Made by a program: the position numbers and the translations under genes
Notes under the pieces: model-generated
Seen by the model: only the letters and a program-made list of their open reading frames with translations
Database searches by the model: none
What the model was told of the DNA's origin: nothing
Source of the DNA: Phycisphaerae bacterium
GTDB taxonomy: Bacteria; Planctomycetota; Phycisphaerae; SM23-33
Length of the DNA stretch: 35,263 bases
Assembly: GCA_009783465.1 (NCBI GenBank)
Contig: WRDM01000029.1
Span: 1 to 35,263, forward strand
Reading direction: 5' to 3'
Shown: positions 1 to 8,391 of the stretch, in pieces
Layout of the letters: each line of letters begins with the position of its first letter
Position numbering within the stretch: the first letter of the stretch is position 1

Positions 1-95
1 GTTAGGGAGAGGCTTATGAAAAATTTGGCCAAATCCTACATAAGCCTGCGCCTAACAGTCTAACAGCCTAAAAGCCTAACAGTCTCTTGGCGAAA
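1..95. repeat. CTAACAG-word repeat with a hairpin at the window edge
   Basis: Positions 1-18 and 39-56 form an inverted repeat (15 of 18 positions pair; both arms contain GGCTTATG/CATAAGCC) around a small AATTTGGCCAAAT palindrome. It is followed at 51-93 by near-tandem copies of CTAACAGTC/CTAACAGCC. The same word recurs at 19427-19466. The left part may be cut off by the window edge. Function is unknown. Confidence 0.6.
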
Positions 96-389
96 AAACG
101 GACGGATTTAGGTGCGATGGCCCTGGCCAATAGGGTTTGCGGTGCAGAAAGGTAAAAGCGTACCGTTTGTTCGAGAGAGAGATCCCGGGGCTTCGCTGAC
201 TCGGAGATCGTCGGGAGTGTCCATGTTCACCGGCCATCAAGTCTGCGAAGCAGCAAGACCGCTCTCTCGAACGGGATGTTCCATTTTACCATCACGCATC
301 GCAACCTCTATTGGCTACTGGCTGCTGGCTATTGGCTCTGATTCCCTCGATCACACGGTACATTTTCACCATCACGCAAGGGAGGCCGC
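96..389. repeat. Intergenic region with a degenerate inverted-repeat element
   Basis: I see no convincing gene here. 155-190 and 270-292 carry complementary blocks (GTTCGAGAGAGA against CTCTCTCGAAC, and GGTAAAA against TTTTACC). 312-345 contains the word array TATTGGCTACTGGCTGCTGG followed by a CCCTCGA block at 353-359. On the minus strand this reads like one arm of the repeat family found intact at 25642-25898. The conserved 100-nt core of that family is not recognisable, so this is probably a decayed or half element. Possible frames through it look like low-complexity artefacts. Confidence 0.45.
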
Positions 390-1160
390 ATGACCGAAGC
401 GACCAACGTGTTGACGATTCGCACGCCGGAGGGCGCGCAGTTTTCGTTGCCGCTGGCGGGGCCTGTCAGCCGGCTGCTGGCGTTTCTGGTGGATCAAGTG
501 GTGATGGTTGTGGCGGCGGGCGTCGCGGGGGCGGTGATTGGCGGCGTGTTTGGGTTGTTCAGCCCGGACACGGCGGCGATGTTCGGCATCCTACTGTTTT
601 TTACGGTCTGGACGGGCTACGGGATTGTGCTGGAGTGGTTCTGGCGGGGGCAGACGCTCGGCAAATACGTCATGGGGCTTCGCGTGGTGGATCAGTCGGG
701 GCTGAATCTCCGGTTCAGCCAGATCGTGATTCGCAACCTGGTTCGGTTCGTGGACAATCTGCCGGCGGGGTTGATCGGCGGGCTGGCGTGCACGTTGACC
801 AGGCGGTGCCAGCGGCTTGGCGACCTGGCCGCCAATACGGTGGTGATTCGCCTGCCAGGCCGCGGGGGCGTGGATTTGTCCGTCGTGCGGCTGATGCAGG
901 AGAATTCGTTCCGGGCGCATCCGCATCTGGAGGGGAGGCTTCGTCAGCGGGTTTCGCCCGCGATGGCGGCGGCGGCGTTGGAGGCGTTGCGTCGCCGCGA
1001 CCGCCTCGACGACACCGCCCGGCTGCAACTCTTCGCCGCGATGGCCGACCATTTCCGAAGTCTCGTGGCGTTCCCCGACACCACCGTCGAAAGCCTCAGC
1101 GACGAAGCCTACGTCCGCAACGTGGTGGAGACGCTGTATCGGAATCAGGTATCTTCTTGA
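390..1160 (+). CDS. RDD family integral membrane protein
   Basis: A 256-residue protein with an RDD domain over about residues 25-170. The motif SRLLAFLVD (Arg28, Asp35) opens the first hydrophobic segment (about 36-58). A second segment lies at about 65-85, followed by the GQTLGKYVMGLRVV block (about 86-100) typical of RDD proteins. The last 85 residues are charged, Arg-rich and probably cytoplasmic. The ATG at 390 is preceded by a good ribosome site (AAGGGAGG, 377-384). RDD proteins are poorly characterised; some have been linked to ion or solute transport. In many Planctomycetota and other bacteria they sit beside MoxR/DUF58 genes, but the upstream neighbours are outside the window. The family call is solid; the function is open. 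Confidence 0.85.
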   Translation: MTEATNVLTIRTPEGAQFSLPLAGPVSRLLAFLVDQVVMVVAAGVAGAVIGGVFGLFSPDTAAMFGILLFFTVWTGYGIVLEWFWRGQTLGKYVMGLRVVDQSGLNLRFSQIVIRNLVRFVDNLPAGLIGGLACTLTRRCQRLGDLAANTVVIRLPGRGGVDLSVVRLMQENSFRAHPHLEGRLRQRVSPAMAAAALEALRRRDRLDDTARLQLFAAMADHFRSLVAFPDTTVESLSDEAYVRNVVETLYRNQVSS

Positions 1161-1223
1161 CACGTCCGGTGCCTTTTTCTTACTATCGAAGTAGTTGCTA
1201 CTTCACATTTTGAGGATCACACA

Positions 1224-2306
1224 ATGCGGATGAAACATCTTGCCGGTGTGCTGGTGGTGGGGCTTGTCGTTGGCGTGTCCGGGAGCGTGGCAGGGCAGGA
1301 GCTTAGCCCGGCTGCGCTGACGCGGATCAAAGGCGGGTTTGACAAAATCGAGAAGGGCCAGGCCAGGGAAGGTCGGCAGGCCCTGGTTGCGGAGTTCGAC
1401 CAGGCGGCGCCGGAGCTCAAGACGGCGGTGGCGAAGAAGGTGGCCGAGCAGGCCGAGCCGCTGCTGAAGAAGCTCGACGGCCCGCGGGCGTTCCAATTGG
1501 CCTTGGCGGTGGCGGCCATTCACGACGCGGCGACGCAGCCGGCGTTGGAGGTGATGGTTTCGCACAAGGACGAGGCCGTCCGGCTGCTGGGCTGGCGCGG
1601 GTACGTTTGGACGGATCCCGAGGGTCAGCGGGACGGCGTTCGCGAGCAGTTGATTGCCGCGAAGTCCACCGGGGCTTCGGCCATGTGGGCGTCGCTGGCG
1701 TCGCGGTTTGAGAAGGAGACGTCGTCGGTGATTTACGGGACGATGTTCGAGATGATGCGTATTCCGCCGCTGGCGCGTCACGGCATGGGTGCGGCGGCGG
1801 CGGATGCGGTGGACGCGGCCAATCTGGCGCTGCTGGAGAAGTCGTTGAATGACGTCTGCATGAAGATCGTGGACGGGGGCGACGAGGAGATGACGCGTTC
1901 GGCCCGCGGCGCGCTGATGGCGATGGAGTATTTCCATCGCAACGGCCAGGCGGAAACGAAAAACAAAGTGGTCCGGTATGTCGTAGAGATACTGTATTGT
2001 GCGGCCAAGTCGTACGAACTGGAAGCGGCCGAGGGCGATCTGGCGGAGGCGGCCAAGCAGTTGGTGGTCGACGCGGACCTGCTGCTTCGCCGGCTGACAG
2101 AGAAGCGGTTGAGTGAGTCGCTGGATAAGGCGTTGAAGTCGGAAGATCCCGGCTCGGCGGTGGTGTTGGTGGCGTACGACTGGTGCGAGATGCTCTCGGT
2201 GGACAAGGCCGACGTGACGAAGAAGTACCAGGCGAAGTACCGCACCAAGGCGACGACGCAGCCCGCCAAGATAGCCGCTCCGCCAGCCAAAGGGGCGGCG
2301 AAGTAG
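1224..2306 (+). CDS. Exported protein of unknown function, helical
   Basis: A 360-residue protein that starts with a clear signal peptide: Arg and Lys near the N-terminus, a Val/Gly/Leu-rich core, and a possible cut after VAG near residue 24. The mature part is Ala-, Glu- and Leu-rich and appears almost wholly alpha-helical, with some resemblance to HEAT or TPR-like helical repeat proteins (LALAVAAIHDAATQPALEVM is an example). I recognise no catalytic motif. The tail (ATTQPAKIAAPPAKGAAK) is a low-complexity Ala/Pro/Lys linker. The ATG at 1224 has a weak GAGG upstream. It lies 63 nt after the RDD gene in the same direction, so the two could be co-transcribed. It was not assigned to a family. 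Confidence 0.75.
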   Translation: MRMKHLAGVLVVGLVVGVSGSVAGQELSPAALTRIKGGFDKIEKGQAREGRQALVAEFDQAAPELKTAVAKKVAEQAEPLLKKLDGPRAFQLALAVAAIHDAATQPALEVMVSHKDEAVRLLGWRGYVWTDPEGQRDGVREQLIAAKSTGASAMWASLASRFEKETSSVIYGTMFEMMRIPPLARHGMGAAAADAVDAANLALLEKSLNDVCMKIVDGGDEEMTRSARGALMAMEYFHRNGQAETKNKVVRYVVEILYCAAKSYELEAAEGDLAEAAKQLVVDADLLLRRLTEKRLSESLDKALKSEDPGSAVVLVAYDWCEMLSVDKADVTKKYQAKYRTKATTQPAKIAAPPAKGAAK

Positions 2307-2529
2307 CACGAAATCCTGGATTCGGGATCCGGGGTTTCGTGGTTCGTTGGTGAAATCGTTCCGTTCGTGCGAGGGGGCGTTTTCGTGAACTCGCTCGTTA
2401 ACTTGTGGTTTTGTCCAGTGAACGAGTCAACGAATTAACGAGTTAACGAATCAACGATAACGATTCCCTCACGCTGACGGTGCGACGTCACCATCAAACA
2501 GGGAAACCCGAATCTAGGATGCAACCACG
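2307..2529. repeat. Intergenic TAACGAG-word array
   Basis: This gap contains a run of GTTAACGA/GAATCAACGA-type words at 2391-2456, with partly complementary words on its left (CTCGCTCGTTAAC, 2391-2403). Relatives of the same word lie at 12414-12491, 16351-16374 and 30563-30577. Outer blocks GTTCGTGCGAGGG (2363-2375) and CCCTCACGC (2465-2473) also pair partly. I see no conserved core and no gene. A TAGGAT sequence 9 nt before the next ATG might be a -10 box, but this is weak. Confidence 0.5.
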
Positions 2530-4500
2530 ATGAAATGGTTTTACATCGTCGCGATACTTGGGACTACGGGGTTGTTTGCCGCTCCGTACTGGCTGGTGAA
2601 ACACCAGAACATGGACATGGTCGAGAAGGCGGTGCCGGATTTCGACGCTCAGCCTCGACGTCCCATCATGCTGTACGACTCCTACAGCTCACGTGTCAAC
2701 AGCATGGACCCAGCCACGTGCGGCGACACGACGTCCGCCGGGGTGCAGGCGAATTTTTACGAGGGGCTGTATACCTATCATTACCTCAAGAGGCCGGTGG
2801 AGATCGTTCCGCAACTGGCGGCGGACATACCGCAGGTCAGCGAGGACGGCCTGACGTGGACGATTCCGCTCAAGCGGGGTGTGCTGTATCGGCGGAACGA
2901 GGCGTTCGGTTATGATGTCGTCGGCATCGACCGCAAGGGCAAGGAGATCCGGCAGTACCGCACGCGCGAGGTAACGGCCGACGACTTCGTGCTGGCGTTC
3001 AAGCGCGTGGCGGACTACCACATCGCGACGCCGCTGTCGTACTCGCTGATCGAAGGATACATCGAGGGCATGTCGGATTATCGCGCCCAGACGCGCGGCT
3101 ACAGGCCTGGCGATTTCTCCCGCTACGACAAGGATAAAGACAAGGAGAAAGAGCCTATCGCCGGCGTCAAGGCGCTGGACGCATACACGCTGCAAATCAC
3201 GCTCACCGAACCGTATCCGCAATTCCTCTACGTGCTGGCGATGGCCGTGTACGCGCCGGTTCCGCGCGAGGTGATCGACTACTGGCTGGCGACGGAACCC
3301 CAAGGCGACGGCCGCGCGCCGGTGCCCATCCACCGCCGAAACCCCGAAATCAAGGACTGGCGAGCGACCGTCGGCACCGGGCCGTTCTATCTCGCCGATT
3401 ACTCCGACGGCGGGCGAATCGTCTGGGTGCGAAACCAGGACTTCAGGCCGGAGTATTACCCCACCGAGGGAGGCCCCGGCGACGCCGAAGCCGGGCTGCT
3501 CGACGACGCGGGCAAACGCGTGCCCTTCATCGACGCGATCTACTGGACGTACGTGCCCGAGTCCAATCCCTCCTGGATGCTGTTCATGACCAAACAGCAC
3601 GATGTCAACGGCATTCCGCCCGACCAGTACAACAAAGTCATCACGGGTGTCGGGCGGACCCTCTCGCCCGAAATGAAAAAACAGGGCATCAAGCTGCTGA
3701 CCTACACGCAGCCGTCGATTTATTACCTGGCGTTCAACATGGACGACAAGGTGGTTGGCCGAAGCCCGTCGCTCCGCAAGGCGATGTCGCTGGCGTACAA
3801 CGTTCAGGAGAGCATCGACGTGCTCCGCAACGGACGCGGCGTGTGGTGCCGCTCCATTCTGCCGGCGGAACTGGCCGAACGGCAGGCCGTCGGCGACAGC
3901 CCGTACGCCCGCTTCGACCTCGACAAAGCGAAGGAATACCTCAAAAAAGCCCGTGTGGAGCTGGGACTGGGCCCGAACGATCCGTTGCCGAAAATCTCGA
4001 TCGACTACCCCTCCAGCAGCCAACTGGCCCGGAGGCAGGCGGAAATCTACAAGAGCCACTTCAAGGAACTGGGCGTGGACATCCAGATTGAATTGATGAC
4101 CTGGCCGACGTTCCTGGATAAGCTGCACCGCGGCCAGATGCAGATTGCGGCCGGCTCGGGATGGCATGCCGATTACCCCGACGCGCAGAATTTCCTCCAG
4201 TTGTTCTACGGCCCCAATATCGAATCCGGCACGAACTCGACCCGCTACAAAAACGCCGAGTACGACGCGCTCTACGAACAAATGGCCCGGATGCCCATGG
4301 GACCTGAACGCACGGAGATCATCAAGAACATGGTGGCCATTCTGAACGCCGACTGCCCGGTGATCTACGACAGCGAGCCGGAAGCGTTCCTGTTGATGCA
4401 CAGTTGGATGCACAACTACAAGCCGCATCCCGTCGGGTACGGGTATACGAAGTACTACCGCATCGACGAGCAGGCGCGTCGTAAAGACGGAGGGCGGTGA
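2530..4500 (+). CDS. Peptide-type ABC transporter substrate-binding protein (SBP_bac_5)
   Basis: A 656-residue family 5 solute-binding protein. Residues 1-23 form one hydrophobic segment; there is no lipobox cysteine, so it is either a cleaved signal peptide or an uncleaved anchor. Family features follow: PQLAADIPQVSEDGLTWTIPL early in the domain, the TGPFYLADY block, the YYLAFNMDD ... LRKAMSLAYN block in the middle, and QIAAGSGWHADYPD plus YKNAEYDALYEQ near the end. It is longer than typical DppA/OppA (about 535-545 residues), mainly through charged insertions such as the Asp/Lys-rich stretch near residues 199-210. It is the first gene of a five-gene importer operon and its stop overlaps the next start by one base. 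Whether the ligand is a dipeptide, an oligopeptide or another solute cannot be read from the sequence. Confidence 0.93.
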   Translation: MKWFYIVAILGTTGLFAAPYWLVKHQNMDMVEKAVPDFDAQPRRPIMLYDSYSSRVNSMDPATCGDTTSAGVQANFYEGLYTYHYLKRPVEIVPQLAADIPQVSEDGLTWTIPLKRGVLYRRNEAFGYDVVGIDRKGKEIRQYRTREVTADDFVLAFKRVADYHIATPLSYSLIEGYIEGMSDYRAQTRGYRPGDFSRYDKDKDKEKEPIAGVKALDAYTLQITLTEPYPQFLYVLAMAVYAPVPREVIDYWLATEPQGDGRAPVPIHRRNPEIKDWRATVGTGPFYLADYSDGGRIVWVRNQDFRPEYYPTEGGPGDAEAGLLDDAGKRVPFIDAIYWTYVPESNPSWMLFMTKQHDVNGIPPDQYNKVITGVGRTLSPEMKKQGIKLLTYTQPSIYYLAFNMDDKVVGRSPSLRKAMSLAYNVQESIDVLRNGRGVWCRSILPAELAERQAVGDSPYARFDLDKAKEYLKKARVELGLGPNDPLPKISIDYPSSSQLARRQAEIYKSHFKELGVDIQIELMTWPTFLDKLHRGQMQIAAGSGWHADYPDAQNFLQLFYGPNIESGTNSTRYKNAEYDALYEQMARMPMGPERTEIIKNMVAILNADCPVIYDSEPEAFLLMHSWMHNYKPHPVGYGYTKYYRIDEQARRKDGGR

Positions 4501-6671
4501 TGCTGCTATTCATCCTCCGCCGACTCGGGCAGTCGGTGCTGACGATCTTCGGCGTGATGGTCCTGACGTTCCTGCTCTTCCACGTGTGGGTGGCGGGCGA
4601 CATCGCGGCCTCGAACATCAACTCGCCGCATCCCACGGAAAAGCAAAAGGCCGACTGGCGGGCGAAGTACGGCTACAATCGCCCGCTGCTGTACAACAAC
4701 GCGCGGCAAATTGTTGTTCGCGATTTGACCACGGGCGAGAGTAAGTTCACCGTCATTGAGGACAGCAAAGCCGGCTCGAACGCGGTGGGCGCATTGGAAC
4801 TGACGGTGGATTTCGGCGTGGCGAAGGAAGAGGACGAGACACCGGCAACGACACCGACGCCGGCGGAGGCAGCCGAGACGGTGACGCGGTTGGCGGCCAC
4901 GGCGCGGACGGCCGCACGGGAGACGATGGAGACGGCGCGGGTTGAGGCGCTGGAGATTCTGGAGACCGCGGCCGCCGAAGCGCCAGCCGCGGCACGGGCC
5001 AGGTCGCAAGCGGCGCTTGCGTCGGCATTGGGCAAGACGTTGCGGGCGATGGAGGAGGCGTCGGCGGACATCCAGGGGATGTTGGACGCGATGCAGGGCG
5101 AGGTGTTGGATGTCGCGACGCTGACCGCGTCGCGTGAGATGATGGAAACGGCGTTGGCCGAGGCGATGGAGACGCTGAAGACAGCGGCGGCTGAATCGCC
5201 AGCTGTGGCGCAGGCCGAAGCGAAGGCCGTGCTGGAGGCGGGCAAGGCCGAGGCGCAGGCGGTGCTTGCGTCGGCGTCGGGCAAGGCGTTGCGGCTATTG
5301 AATGAGGCGTCGGCGGAAGTGCGGGAGACGCTCGACGCGACGAAGGACGAGGTGCTTGCAGCCGCGGAAAAGGAATGGCCCGATCCGTTGGCGCCGCTGG
5401 AGGCTGCGACGGCAACGGCGCTGGAATCGCTCAAGGTGGCGGAAGATGACACGCGGCAGTCGCGCGAAGCTATCGAGGCCTTGACACAGGAGACAGCGGC
5501 GCCGCTCGAAACCCGTGTGCTGGAGGCGGTGGCGGCAGGGGAAGTGCCCGCGACGCCGCTGCCGATGGCCTCGCCGGTGCCCGCTTCATTACTGGACGAC
5601 ACGCTCGCCGCGGCGAAGCCTGGCGTGACGATTCGCGGGCGATTCGTTCAGCGGCGATTGCTCTCCGGTGACGAACCGCTCACGCGCGACACGCCGCTGG
5701 CCATCCTGACCGACGAAAAATCCCTGACGAATCCGCCAACCGGCGAGGTCCGCCGACCCCGCGCCGTCCTGTGGTTCCAGACCGCCGAAGGCCGACGCGT
5801 CCGCGTGAATCTCAACGGCGTGCAAACCGCCGGCGACGTCCTGGACCGCATCAACAACGCGCCGACCAACCGCGACGAATCCACAGGCCGACCGCTCATC
5901 CACGCCGACATCACCGCCTGGACGCCGCTGCAATTCTTCGACTCGCAATTTTTCCACCACCTGAAAAAATCCGCGACGTTCCAAAGCCGTAGCTTCAAAA
6001 CCGACAAACTGCTGACCGAAACGATCCGCGAACGGGCCCGCTACAGCCTGGCGCTCATGATCCCCGTGATCGCGCTGGAGTTCCTGCTGGGATTGGCCAT
6101 CGCCGCCGTCGTGGCCTACTACCGAGGCCGACTGATCGACCGCGTGGGCGTCTTCCTGAGCGTGCTGGGCATGTGCGTCCCGATGCTGGCGTGGATGATT
6201 TATGGCCAAAAGCTGATGGAACTCCTCGCCCCCGCGCACGCGTACGGCATCTTCTACCGGTCAAATCTGTACGTGCCGATCGCGATCATGGTGCTGGCGG
6301 GCCTGGGCGGAATCGTCCGATTTTACCGCACGGTGATCCTCGACGAAACCAGCCGCGATTACGTCCGCACCGCCCGCGCCAAGGGCGTGCCGCTGCCGGG
6401 CGTGCTGTTCAAACACGTGCTGAAAAACTGCATGCTGCCCATCCTGACGCAACTGATCCTCTCGCTGCCGTTCCTGATCCTCGGCAGCCTGCTGATGGAA
6501 AGTTATTTCGGCATCCCGGGCCTGGGCGACCTGTTCTACACGAGCATCACGTCCAACGACGAGCCAATCCTGACCGGCCTGGTGTTCCTGACGGCCCTGA
6601 CATACACAATCTGCCTGCTGCTGACGGACATCAGCTATGCCCTCTTCGACCCGCGCGTGCGGTTGACGTGA
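4500..6671 (+). CDS. DppB/OppB-like ABC permease with a large extracytoplasmic insert
   Basis: A 723-residue permease, about twice the usual 310-340. Residues 1-30 are TM1, followed by the family's N-terminal block ending in YGYNRPLLYN. About 420 extra residues then separate TM1 from the standard permease domain (about 505-723), which contains the EAA-loop motif DYVRTARAKG (near 620) and a normal C-terminus. The insert has an Ala/Glu-rich helical part (about 110-355) with a tandem duplication, then a globular part (about 370-480). By topology it should lie outside the cytoplasmic membrane. I chose the ATG at 4500 because GGAGGG (4489-4494) is well spaced for it; the in-frame GTG at 4497 is too close. 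The start overlaps the upstream TGA (TGATG), so translation is probably coupled. Confidence 0.92.
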   Translation: MLLFILRRLGQSVLTIFGVMVLTFLLFHVWVAGDIAASNINSPHPTEKQKADWRAKYGYNRPLLYNNARQIVVRDLTTGESKFTVIEDSKAGSNAVGALELTVDFGVAKEEDETPATTPTPAEAAETVTRLAATARTAARETMETARVEALEILETAAAEAPAAARARSQAALASALGKTLRAMEEASADIQGMLDAMQGEVLDVATLTASREMMETALAEAMETLKTAAAESPAVAQAEAKAVLEAGKAEAQAVLASASGKALRLLNEASAEVRETLDATKDEVLAAAEKEWPDPLAPLEAATATALESLKVAEDDTRQSREAIEALTQETAAPLETRVLEAVAAGEVPATPLPMASPVPASLLDDTLAAAKPGVTIRGRFVQRRLLSGDEPLTRDTPLAILTDEKSLTNPPTGEVRRPRAVLWFQTAEGRRVRVNLNGVQTAGDVLDRINNAPTNRDESTGRPLIHADITAWTPLQFFDSQFFHHLKKSATFQSRSFKTDKLLTETIRERARYSLALMIPVIALEFLLGLAIAAVVAYYRGRLIDRVGVFLSVLGMCVPMLAWMIYGQKLMELLAPAHAYGIFYRSNLYVPIAIMVLAGLGGIVRFYRTVILDETSRDYVRTARAKGVPLPGVLFKHVLKNCMLPILTQLILSLPFLILGSLLMESYFGIPGLGDLFYTSITSNDEPILTGLVFLTALTYTICLLLTDISYALFDPRVRLT
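4918..5370 (+). repeat. Internal tandem duplication in the permease insert
   Basis: Two adjacent segments of about 70-80 codons resemble each other. The clearest paired blocks run from about 5009-5107 and 5258-5357. At protein level they read LASALGKTLRAMEEASADIQ and LASASGKALRLLNEASAEVR, each followed by a (M)LDAxxxEVL block. Similarity is also visible at DNA level (GCTTGCGTCGGC and GAGGCGTCGGCGGA occur in both), pointing to a fairly recent duplication. Confidence 0.75.
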
Positions 6672-6676
6672 GGAAA

Positions 6677-6869
6677 CGGCAGCCACAAGCCACGAGCCAC
6701 AAGCCACGAGGTAAGGTACGACGAGGGCGAAATGGCGAGAGGTTGAATTGACGTGAATGCGATGCGATACATGGAGAGCCACGAAGTGATTTTTCGAGAC
6801 AACAGTGTGATCTTGTTCGCGACAGGCCTTGCCATACCTGGTGGCTTGTGGCTAGTGGCTAGTGGCTCT
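6677..6869 (+). repeat. Arm-core-arm repeat, copy 1 (AGCCACAAGCCAC arms)
   Basis: The left arm (6677-6709) is built of AGCCAC words and the right arm (6839-6869) of GTGGCT words; the two are complementary. The core (about 6710-6838) opens with GGTAAGG, carries ACGAGGGCGAAA (about 6720-6731) and GTGTGATC (6805-6812), and closes with CCATACC (6832-6838). At about 129 nt it is longer than the 100-101 nt core of the other four copies, with extra sequence in the middle. It sits between two permease genes of one operon, and the right arm runs up to the next gene. Confidence 0.8.
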
Positions 6870-6885
6870 CTTGCGGACTAAACCA

Positions 6886-8235
6886 ATGACGACGCAGGAA
6901 CAAACAATCGAAGTCATGCAATCGCCCGTGGGGCGGAGTTTGTGGCAGGACGCTTGGCGGCGGCTGACGCGCGATCGCGGGGCCGTCGTGTGCATGGGGA
7001 TCATCGCGATCTACGCGCTGGTCGCTGTCGGCAGCTATGCGTACGAAAAGGTGGCCGCACAGAAATGGTCCAACTGGAAAACCTTCGAGCAGATGAAGGA
7101 CATGGACCGTCGCAACCAGCGGCCGTTGCATACCGATCGCAAGCTGCTGGCCCGTGCGGCCGCCATCGGTCAACTCGGCGAGCGGATCAACGCCCTGCGG
7201 ATCGATTCGAATACGGCGGTCGGGGATTTCATCACCACGTCGGACGAGGTCGGTTCGGCCTGGTCGGCCTTTCTGAACGGCCTGCAGGAGAAGAAGTCCG
7301 AGACGGTTGATAAAGACGACCTGTATACGATGACGGTGGAAGTGCCCGTCGCGACGGTGGTGGCGGCGTTGACAGATATTCGCGACCGCTATGGCAAGGA
7401 CGGCCGATTTAAGGACATGGACTTCGCGGCGATCGAGCGGAATACGGATCAGGGCGTGTTGGCGGAAGCCGGCAGCGCGTCGCGGCGGGATGAGTTTCTG
7501 GGGGCCGGTTGGACGCTCTTCGGCACCGACTGGTCGGGCAGGCCCGTGCTCGTCAAGACGTTGATGGGTGCGAAGGTGTCGATGACGGTCGGGCTGATGG
7601 CGAACGTCATCGCTGTGCCGCTGGGCATGCTGCTGGGCGCCATCGCGGGGTATTTCAACGGACGGTTTTTCCGCGGCGGATTCATCGACGATTTCATCGT
7701 CTGGCTGTACTCGACGCTGATGAGCATTCCGGGCATCATCCTGCTGATCGCCCTGAAATTCGCCTTCAAAGGCAAGACGTTCTGGATACTGGATCTCGAG
7801 GGCATCGACGGCATGTATATCGCCCTGGGCATCACCAGTTGGATCGGCACCTGCCGCCTGGTGCGGGCCGAGACGCTCAAGCTGCGGGAGCTGGATTACG
7901 TGATGGCCGCCCGCGCGATCGGCCGGGGGCGGTTTGCGGTGCTGCTACGTCACATCATGCCCAATGTGATGCACCTGGGCATCATCAATTTTTCGTTGGG
8001 GTTTGTCGGCGCGGTGCAGGCGGAGGTCATTCTGAGTTACCTCAATCTGGGCGTCCGTGTGGGCACGCCCTCGTGGGGCACGATGATCGACGCGGCCCGC
8101 CAGGACCTCAACGCCGGCGTCTGGTGGGAACTCACCGCCGCCGTCGCGGCGATGTTCTTCCTCGTGCTGGCGCTGAATATTTTCGGCGACCGATTACGCG
8201 ATGCACTCGATCCGCGATTGAAAAACGTTTCGTGA
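6886..8235 (+). CDS. DppC/OppC-like ABC permease with an extended TM1-TM2 loop
   Basis: A 449-residue permease, against a usual length near 300. TM1 spans about residues 33-51. About 150 extra residues follow before the family block FGTDWSGRPVL (near 210), where most relatives have GTDxxGRDVL. The standard permease domain runs from about 230 to the end, with the EAA-loop motif DYVMAARAIGRGRFAVLLRH near 337. The extra loop is helical and charged and should lie outside the membrane, like the larger insert in the partner permease; the two may form a shared structure. I chose the ATG at 6886. An upstream in-frame GTG at 6862 lies inside the repeat arm and would add residues unlike the family. No strong ribosome site is visible. 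Confidence 0.92.
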   Translation: MTTQEQTIEVMQSPVGRSLWQDAWRRLTRDRGAVVCMGIIAIYALVAVGSYAYEKVAAQKWSNWKTFEQMKDMDRRNQRPLHTDRKLLARAAAIGQLGERINALRIDSNTAVGDFITTSDEVGSAWSAFLNGLQEKKSETVDKDDLYTMTVEVPVATVVAALTDIRDRYGKDGRFKDMDFAAIERNTDQGVLAEAGSASRRDEFLGAGWTLFGTDWSGRPVLVKTLMGAKVSMTVGLMANVIAVPLGMLLGAIAGYFNGRFFRGGFIDDFIVWLYSTLMSIPGIILLIALKFAFKGKTFWILDLEGIDGMYIALGITSWIGTCRLVRAETLKLRELDYVMAARAIGRGRFAVLLRHIMPNVMHLGIINFSLGFVGAVQAEVILSYLNLGVRVGTPSWGTMIDAARQDLNAGVWWELTAAVAAMFFLVLALNIFGDRLRDALDPRLKNVS

Positions 8236-8239
8236 AAAA

Positions 8240-8366
8240 TCCACAAGCCACCAGGTAAGGCACGACGACGGCGAAAAGGCAAGGAAAGCGGACCTGAATG
8301 TGAAATACGATGTAGATCGGGATCGTGTGATTTGCGGCGGGATCGGCCATACCTTGTGGCTTGTGG
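8240..8366 (+). repeat. Arm-core-arm repeat, copy 2 (AGCCAC arms)
   Basis: A short copy. The left arm CCACAAGCCACCAGG (8241-8255) pairs with the right arm CCTTGTGGCTTGTGG (8352-8366). The core, from GGTAAGG (8254-8260) to CCATACC (8347-8353), is exactly 100 nt. It contains GACGACGGCGAAAA and GATCGTGTGA, the latter 16 nt before the closing CCATACC. It lies between the second permease and the first ATPase gene. Confidence 0.82.
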
Positions 8367-8391
8367 CTAGTGGCTGGCGGTTGAGCTGAAC

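Noticed and set aside
311-1213. A 300-codon plus-strand frame overlapping the RDD gene
   Set aside because: It begins inside a repeat and reads through the RDD gene in another frame; the product is Gly/Arg-rich low complexity.
2689-4428. A 579-codon minus-strand frame
   Set aside because: Antisense to the binding-protein gene; no recognisable protein features.
6862-6885. GTG start of the second permease inside the repeat arm
   Set aside because: The extra residues (MALLRTKP) come from repeat and spacer sequence and are unlike the family; the ATG at 6886 gives a normal N-terminus.
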